A program made the position numbers and the translations under genes. From the NCBI GenBank assembly GCA_027062035.1, contig JAMOUL010000159.1:1-9726 (forward strand): a DNA stretch of 9,726 bases. The letters are read 5' to 3'. Shown here piece by piece: positions 6,463-9,726 of this stretch (its first letter is position 1; each line of letters opens with the position of its first letter). The notes beneath the pieces are model-generated. The model saw only the letters and a program-made list of their open reading frames with translations. It was not told the origin of the DNA and did no database searches. The stretch comes from Candidatus Aminicenantota bacterium. Its GTDB lineage: Bacteria > Acidobacteriota > Aminicenantia > S016-38.

Positions 6463-7406
6463 TGAGCCTTATAGTATCTTCATCTCCACATATCCACGAT
6501 AAGGAATCTGTGCCCAAAATTATGCTTCATGTGATACTGGCCCTGTTCCCTGCAACTGTTGCGTCCATCTATTTCTTCGGGATCAGGGCAGTATGGGTGA
6601 TCCTTGTCTCAGTGGTAACAGCAGTGTTAACAGAATACCTATTTTTGTTGCTAAGGAAAAAGGATACTACAGCTATTCTCGATGGAAGTGCATTCCTTAC
6701 CGGCTTATTACTTGCGCTGACGCTTCCACCATCCATAAACCTTTCAATGGTGGCAATTGGAGCGGCGGTGGCAATTATTATAGGTAAACAGGTATTCGGA
6801 GGATTTGGAGCCAATGTTTTTAACCCTGCTCTTGTAGGAAGGGCTTTCCTTCAGGCAGCATTCCCCATTCCCATGACCACGTGGGTTGCGAATAAGGCCA
6901 GCAGTGTGGATGCTGTAACTGTGGCAACGCCCCTTGGAGGATTTAAATTCTCTCACCTTCTAACAGCACATAAGGATCTGTTTCTCGGGAATGTAAGCGG
7001 AAGTTTAGGAGAAACTTCAGCCATTCTTCTCTTGCTGGGTGGAATTTACCTTCTCATAAAGAAATACATCGATTGGAGAATTCCTGTTGGAATTCTTGCC
7101 TCGGTCTTTGTCTTTGATGGTATTCTCTGGCTTGTGAATTCAAAGAAATATCCTGATCCGGTGTTCATGCTACTTGCTGGCGGTCTTATGCTGGGAGCAT
7201 GGTTTATGGCCACGGACCCTGTAACATCCCCAGTATCACCAGCCGGGATCTGGATTTTCTCGATAGGAATTGGCTTCTTTGTGGTGTTGATAAGGTTGTT
7301 TGGAGGGATGCCGGAAGGGGTTATGTACTCTATTTTGATAATGAACTCCTTTGTTCCCCTTCTGGACAAATACCTTAGACCAAGAATGCTGGGAGAGAAG
7401 AAATGA
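6462..7406 (+). CDS. rnfD: Rnf complex subunit D, membrane flavoprotein
   Basis: Integral membrane subunit of Rnf, 314 residues, related to NqrB. Multiple hydrophobic segments are visible, for example near 19-38, 43-63, 78-106, 186-200, 209-225, 236-250 and 262-280. Family landmarks are SPHIHDK near the start, FNPALVGR (120-127), GETSAILLL (183-191) and MATDPVTSP (249-257). Thr156 is the expected attachment point of covalent FMN. The local sequence is D150-A-V-T-V-A-T156-P, where the family motif is S/T-G-A-T, so glycine is replaced by valine. It sits in the electron path between RnfG and RnfC and probably takes part in ion translocation. GGAGG lies 7 nt before the ATG. Its stop overlaps the rnfG start (ATGA). 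An ApbE-type flavin transferase would be required and is not in this window. Confidence 0.95.
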   Translation: MSLIVSSSPHIHDKESVPKIMLHVILALFPATVASIYFFGIRAVWVILVSVVTAVLTEYLFLLLRKKDTTAILDGSAFLTGLLLALTLPPSINLSMVAIGAAVAIIIGKQVFGGFGANVFNPALVGRAFLQAAFPIPMTTWVANKASSVDAVTVATPLGGFKFSHLLTAHKDLFLGNVSGSLGETSAILLLLGGIYLLIKKYIDWRIPVGILASVFVFDGILWLVNSKKYPDPVFMLLAGGLMLGAWFMATDPVTSPVSPAGIWIFSIGIGFFVVLIRLFGGMPEGVMYSILIMNSFVPLLDKYLRPRMLGEKK

Positions 7407-7975
7407 AAGAAAGTCTGAGAATGATAATTGTGCTTACAATTTTTGCAGCCCTTTCAGGTGGTGTGCTTGGCTGGTTTAATTCCTATACAGAGAAAAGGGT
7501 TGAAATGAATAAGCTCAGGGACCTTCAGGAATCTCTCCAGGCCGTAACAAAGATGGATCCCAAAACAGACACCTATGAGAATCTGGTAAAGGAAAAGGAT
7601 TTCGAGGTATATAGAATACTTTCAGGAACCGAGACCAAGGCCTATGCTATTGTGGGAGAGGGTAACGGTTACCAGGACAAGATCAGATTGATATTCGGAG
7701 TGACCCCCGATTTTTCAGAGATCATAGCGCTTAAGATACTCGAAGAAAAGGAAACCCCGGGACTTGGAGCAAAGATTGAATCTCCAGAATACCTTGCTCA
7801 ATGGAGTGGCAAGGGAGCCGATTCTCCCCTTGAGCTTGTAAAGGAGAAACCAAAAACAAGATATCAGGTTCAGGCAATAACAGGGGCTACCATATCATCT
7901 ACCACTGTGGTGAATATAGTGAATAAATCCCTTGAAAGAGCCAGAAAGTTAATAAAGAAGGAGGAAGGCAAATGA
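7403..7975 (+). CDS. rnfG: Rnf complex subunit G, covalent FMN subunit
   Basis: A 190-residue protein anchored by one N-terminal helix (about residues 7-25), with the rest on the outer face of the membrane. It is a typical FMN-binding domain related to NqrC, with ETPGLGAKI (117-125) and the flavinylation site T160-G-A-T163-I-S-S. FMN should be bound through a phosphoester to Thr163 by ApbE. The residue six before that threonine is Gln157, where the family usually has Asp (Dxx[S/T]GAT); RnfD in this operon keeps Asp at that offset. In current models RnfG receives electrons from the RnfA/RnfE [2Fe-2S] cluster and passes them to RnfD. GGGAG is 7 nt upstream of the ATG. The gene overlaps both neighbours by 4 bp. 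Confidence 0.94.
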   Translation: MKESLRMIIVLTIFAALSGGVLGWFNSYTEKRVEMNKLRDLQESLQAVTKMDPKTDTYENLVKEKDFEVYRILSGTETKAYAIVGEGNGYQDKIRLIFGVTPDFSEIIALKILEEKETPGLGAKIESPEYLAQWSGKGADSPLELVKEKPKTRYQVQAITGATISSTTVVNIVNKSLERARKLIKKEEGK

Positions 7976-8571
7976 ATCTCTGGAAGGAATTCATAAAAGG
8001 GTGGTGGAAGGATAATCCTGTCTTTGTTATGGTGCTGGGAATGTGTCCCACCCTGGCAGTTACCAATACTGTGGAGAATGCCATTGGAATGATAGCGGCA
8101 GTTGCCTTCGTTCTTATAGGATCCAGTTTTATTGTTTCCCTTATTAGGAAGATAGTTCCAAACCAGGTGAGGATAGCTACATTTATAGTGGTAATAGCAA
8201 CTTTCGTTACCATGGCGGACAGGTACCTTGCTGCCTTTTATCCCTCTTTAAGTAAAGCGTTGGGTCCTTACGTTCCGCTGATAGTTGTTAACTGCATAAT
8301 TCTCGGCAGACAGGAAGCCTTCGCATCCAAGAATGGGGTGATAGCTTCTCTCCTTGATGCTATAGGAATGAGTATAGGTTTTGGAATAGCATTGATGTTG
8401 ATGAGCTCGGTAAGGGAACTTCTCGGTGCCGGAACATGGCTTGGCATGAAAGTCCTTGGAAGCTGGTATATCCCCTGGCAGGTGATGGTGCTTCCTGCTG
8501 GCGCGTTTTTCGTGCTGGGATTTCTCATCTGGGGATTCAATTCTATAAACAAAGCATTTTCAAAGGGGTGA
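7972..8571 (+). CDS. rnfE: Rnf complex subunit E, membrane protein
   Basis: Integral membrane subunit, 199 residues with about six helices, homologous to RnfA and NqrD. Landmarks are GMCPTLAVTNT (23-33), VNCIILGRQEAFAS (106-119) and SVRELLGAG (135-143 region). Its only two cysteines are Cys25 and Cys108. In Rnf and Nqr structures the equivalent cysteines of the RnfA/RnfE pair bind a membrane-embedded [2Fe-2S] cluster that carries electrons across the bilayer. The two subunits insert in opposite, pseudo-symmetric orientations, a family property not read here. AAGGAGG (7958-7964) lies 7 nt before the ATG, and the start overlaps the rnfG stop (ATGA). Three bases separate it from rnfA. Length and motifs are normal for the family. 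Confidence 0.94.
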   Translation: MNLWKEFIKGWWKDNPVFVMVLGMCPTLAVTNTVENAIGMIAAVAFVLIGSSFIVSLIRKIVPNQVRIATFIVVIATFVTMADRYLAAFYPSLSKALGPYVPLIVVNCIILGRQEAFASKNGVIASLLDAIGMSIGFGIALMLMSSVRELLGAGTWLGMKVLGSWYIPWQVMVLPAGAFFVLGFLIWGFNSINKAFSKG

Positions 8572-8574
8572 GCT

Positions 8575-9150
8575 ATGGAACTACTGGTAATATTTATTTC
8601 TGCGCTTTTAATAAATAACTTTGTTCTTCATTACTTCCTGGGCATTTGTCCGTTTATTGGAGTCTCTAACAGGCTGGATTCCGCTGTCTCAATGGGGCTG
8701 GCAGTTACCTTTGTTATGACCATCGCTGCCACTGTTTCCTGGCTTATATATTATCTTCTTCTCGTTCCATATCATCTGGAGTTTCTCGAAATAGTTTCCT
8801 TTATTCTGGTCATAGCTTCCCTGGTTCAGCTTGTTGAAATGTTCATAAGGAAGGTATCCCCACCTCTTTATCAGGCTCTGGGAATTTACCTTCCTTTAAT
8901 AACCACAAACTGCGCCATCCTTGGCGTTGCCCTTCTGACAGTGCTTAAGAAGTACAATTTTATAGAGACCCTGGTGTTCTCTCTTGGCGCTGGATTGGGC
9001 TTTGCCCTTGCCATAATTATTATGGCAGGTATAAGGGAAGAGCTGGAATTTGCGGATGTACCAGAGGCGCTTAAGGGAGCTGGAATAACTCTTATCACTG
9101 CCGGGATCCTTGCCCTGGCATTTATGGGATTTTCAGGACTAATAAAGTGA
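8575..9150 (+). CDS. rnfA: Rnf complex subunit A, membrane protein
   Basis: Integral membrane subunit, 191 residues with about six helices, homologous to RnfE and NqrE. GICPFIGVSN (23-32) and TNCAILGVALL (111-121) are the family signatures. Cys25 and Cys113 are its only cysteines and correspond to Cys25 and Cys108 of RnfE; together the four should hold the [2Fe-2S] cluster at the subunit interface. The family-typical IREELE follows near 152-157. AAGGGG 6 nt upstream of the ATG serves as the ribosome binding site and overlaps the end of rnfE. A 7-bp gap separates its stop from the rnfB start. No irregularity is seen. Confidence 0.95.
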   Translation: MELLVIFISALLINNFVLHYFLGICPFIGVSNRLDSAVSMGLAVTFVMTIAATVSWLIYYLLLVPYHLEFLEIVSFILVIASLVQLVEMFIRKVSPPLYQALGIYLPLITTNCAILGVALLTVLKKYNFIETLVFSLGAGLGFALAIIIMAGIREELEFADVPEALKGAGITLITAGILALAFMGFSGLIK

Positions 9151-9157
9151 GGGAAAA

Positions 9158-9726
9158 ATGAGCACACCGGTAATTTCCATCATCATAATGGGCTCAATAG
9201 CCATAGCGTTCTCTGTAATAATCGCAATCGCCTATAAGAAATTGAAGGTCGAGGTAGACCCGAGGGTGGAAGAAATATTTGAGATTCTTCCAGGGGTAAA
9301 CTGCGGTGCATGTGGATATCCAGGATGCCAGAATTATGCAGAAGCTGTGGCCTCGGGTGCAGCCCCTCCAAATAAATGTACAGTTGGAGGGCCCGGCGTA
9401 GCAGAAATGGTGGCAAAAATAATGGGACTGGAAGCAGGTGAGGTGGAGAAGAAAGTGGCAAAGGTTCTTTGTATAGGTGACAGGGAGAAATCCGTCTGGA
9501 CTGCAGACTATATTGGACCTCAAACCTGTGCAGCTGCTCATGTTTCCGGAGGAGCCGGAAAGGCATGCTCCTACGGTTGCCTTGGTTTTGGAGACTGTGT
9601 GGAAGCCTGTCCCTTTGATGCCATCCACATGAATGACAAGGGTATTCCGGTTGTTGACGAAGAGAAGTGCACCGGATGCGGCCTCTGTGCGGAAGCCTGC
9701 CCGAGAGATATAATTGTTATTGAATC
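9158..9726 (+). CDS. rnfB: Rnf complex subunit B, polyferredoxin (3' truncated by window edge)
   Basis: The ferredoxin-facing electron-entry subunit. The first 189 codons are present and the frame is open to the window end, so the gene is cut by the window, not broken. An N-terminal membrane helix (about 5-25) anchors it. The Fe-S domain follows with Cys49, Cys52, Cys57 and Cys74 (CGACGYPGC then C), ligands of one [4Fe-4S] cluster. Next come Cys105, Cys124, Cys137, Cys141 (ACSYGCLGFG), Cys147 and Cys151-Pro, then Cys171/174/177 with Cys181-Pro. These last groups make two ferredoxin-type [4Fe-4S] clusters plus extra cysteines. The pattern is that of the cysteine-rich clostridial type, which often continues into further clusters. 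GAGGG, overlapping the rnfA stop, lies 4 nt before the ATG. Total length and remaining clusters are unknown. Confidence 0.94.
   Translation, partial: MSTPVISIIIMGSIAIAFSVIIAIAYKKLKVEVDPRVEEIFEILPGVNCGACGYPGCQNYAEAVASGAAPPNKCTVGGPGVAEMVAKIMGLEAGEVEKKVAKVLCIGDREKSVWTADYIGPQTCAAAHVSGGAGKACSYGCLGFGDCVEACPFDAIHMNDKGIPVVDEEKCTGCGLCAEACPRDIIVIE

Noticed and set aside
1..9726. Mobile elements, CRISPR arrays, tRNA or rRNA genes, frameshifts
   Set aside because: No transposase or integrase motifs, no regularly spaced repeats, no RNA gene signatures. All genes have intact frames; rnfB only meets the window edge.
5152..9726. Na+-translocating NADH:quinone reductase (Nqr) instead of Rnf
   Set aside because: The RnfC-type subunit with two ferredoxin motifs and the polyferredoxin RnfB are specific to Rnf. 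Nqr would have NqrA and the flavodoxin-reductase-like NqrF, which are absent.

Overview
The window looks like a chromosomal segment of an anaerobic bacterium of moderate-to-low GC content. It holds ten genes and no mobile elements, tRNAs, rRNAs or CRISPR arrays. The main evidence for anaerobic energy metabolism is a six-gene rnf cluster in the order C-D-G-E-A-B. That is the order known from Clostridia, acetogens and Thermotoga, not the A-B-C-D-G-E order of Gammaproteobacteria. Several exported proteins carry Sec signal peptides. No gene fixes the phylum, so I leave the lineage open; an uncultured or thermophilic anaerobe is possible but unproven.

Layout. (1) 80-529, + strand: a PerR-type metalloregulator of the Fur family, behind a strong promoter and with almost no 5' leader. 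(2) 530-643: a convergent intergenic region with a 10-bp perfect hairpin at 600-630, probably a terminator shared by both flanking genes. (3) 644-1336, - strand: a small secreted DUF4412-like protein. (4) 1337-1408: a short divergent promoter region. (5) 1409-3268 and 3265-5082, + strand: two translationally coupled, exported, roughly 600-residue proteins of the DUF3857/transglutaminase-like type. The first keeps a Cys-His-Asp triad. The second has Gln-Asn-Glu at the same three positions with identical spacing, so it is probably a catalytically dead paralogue. (6) 5083-5151: a short spacer with a perfect TTGACA box, the likely rnf promoter. (7) 5152-9726, + strand: rnfC, rnfD, rnfG, rnfE, rnfA and the first 189 codons of rnfB, which runs off the window edge.

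How the genes work together. The Rnf complex is a membrane ferredoxin:NAD+ oxidoreductase that couples electron flow to Na+ or H+ transport. RnfB takes electrons from ferredoxin, and RnfA/RnfE, RnfG and RnfD carry them through the membrane to RnfC, which reduces NAD+. The overlaps and tight spacing (1-bp and 4-bp overlaps, 3-bp and 7-bp gaps) show one operon. The PerR-like regulator fits an oxygen-sensitive lifestyle, but nothing in the sequence shows that it controls rnf. The three secreted proteins between the regulator and rnf have no assigned function; the active/inactive transglutaminase-like pair is the least ordinary element here.

The clearest points for follow-up are the pseudoenzyme pair, deviations in both covalent-FMN motifs (RnfD T-V-A-T, RnfG with Gln in place of the usual Asp), and the apparently leaderless perR transcript.
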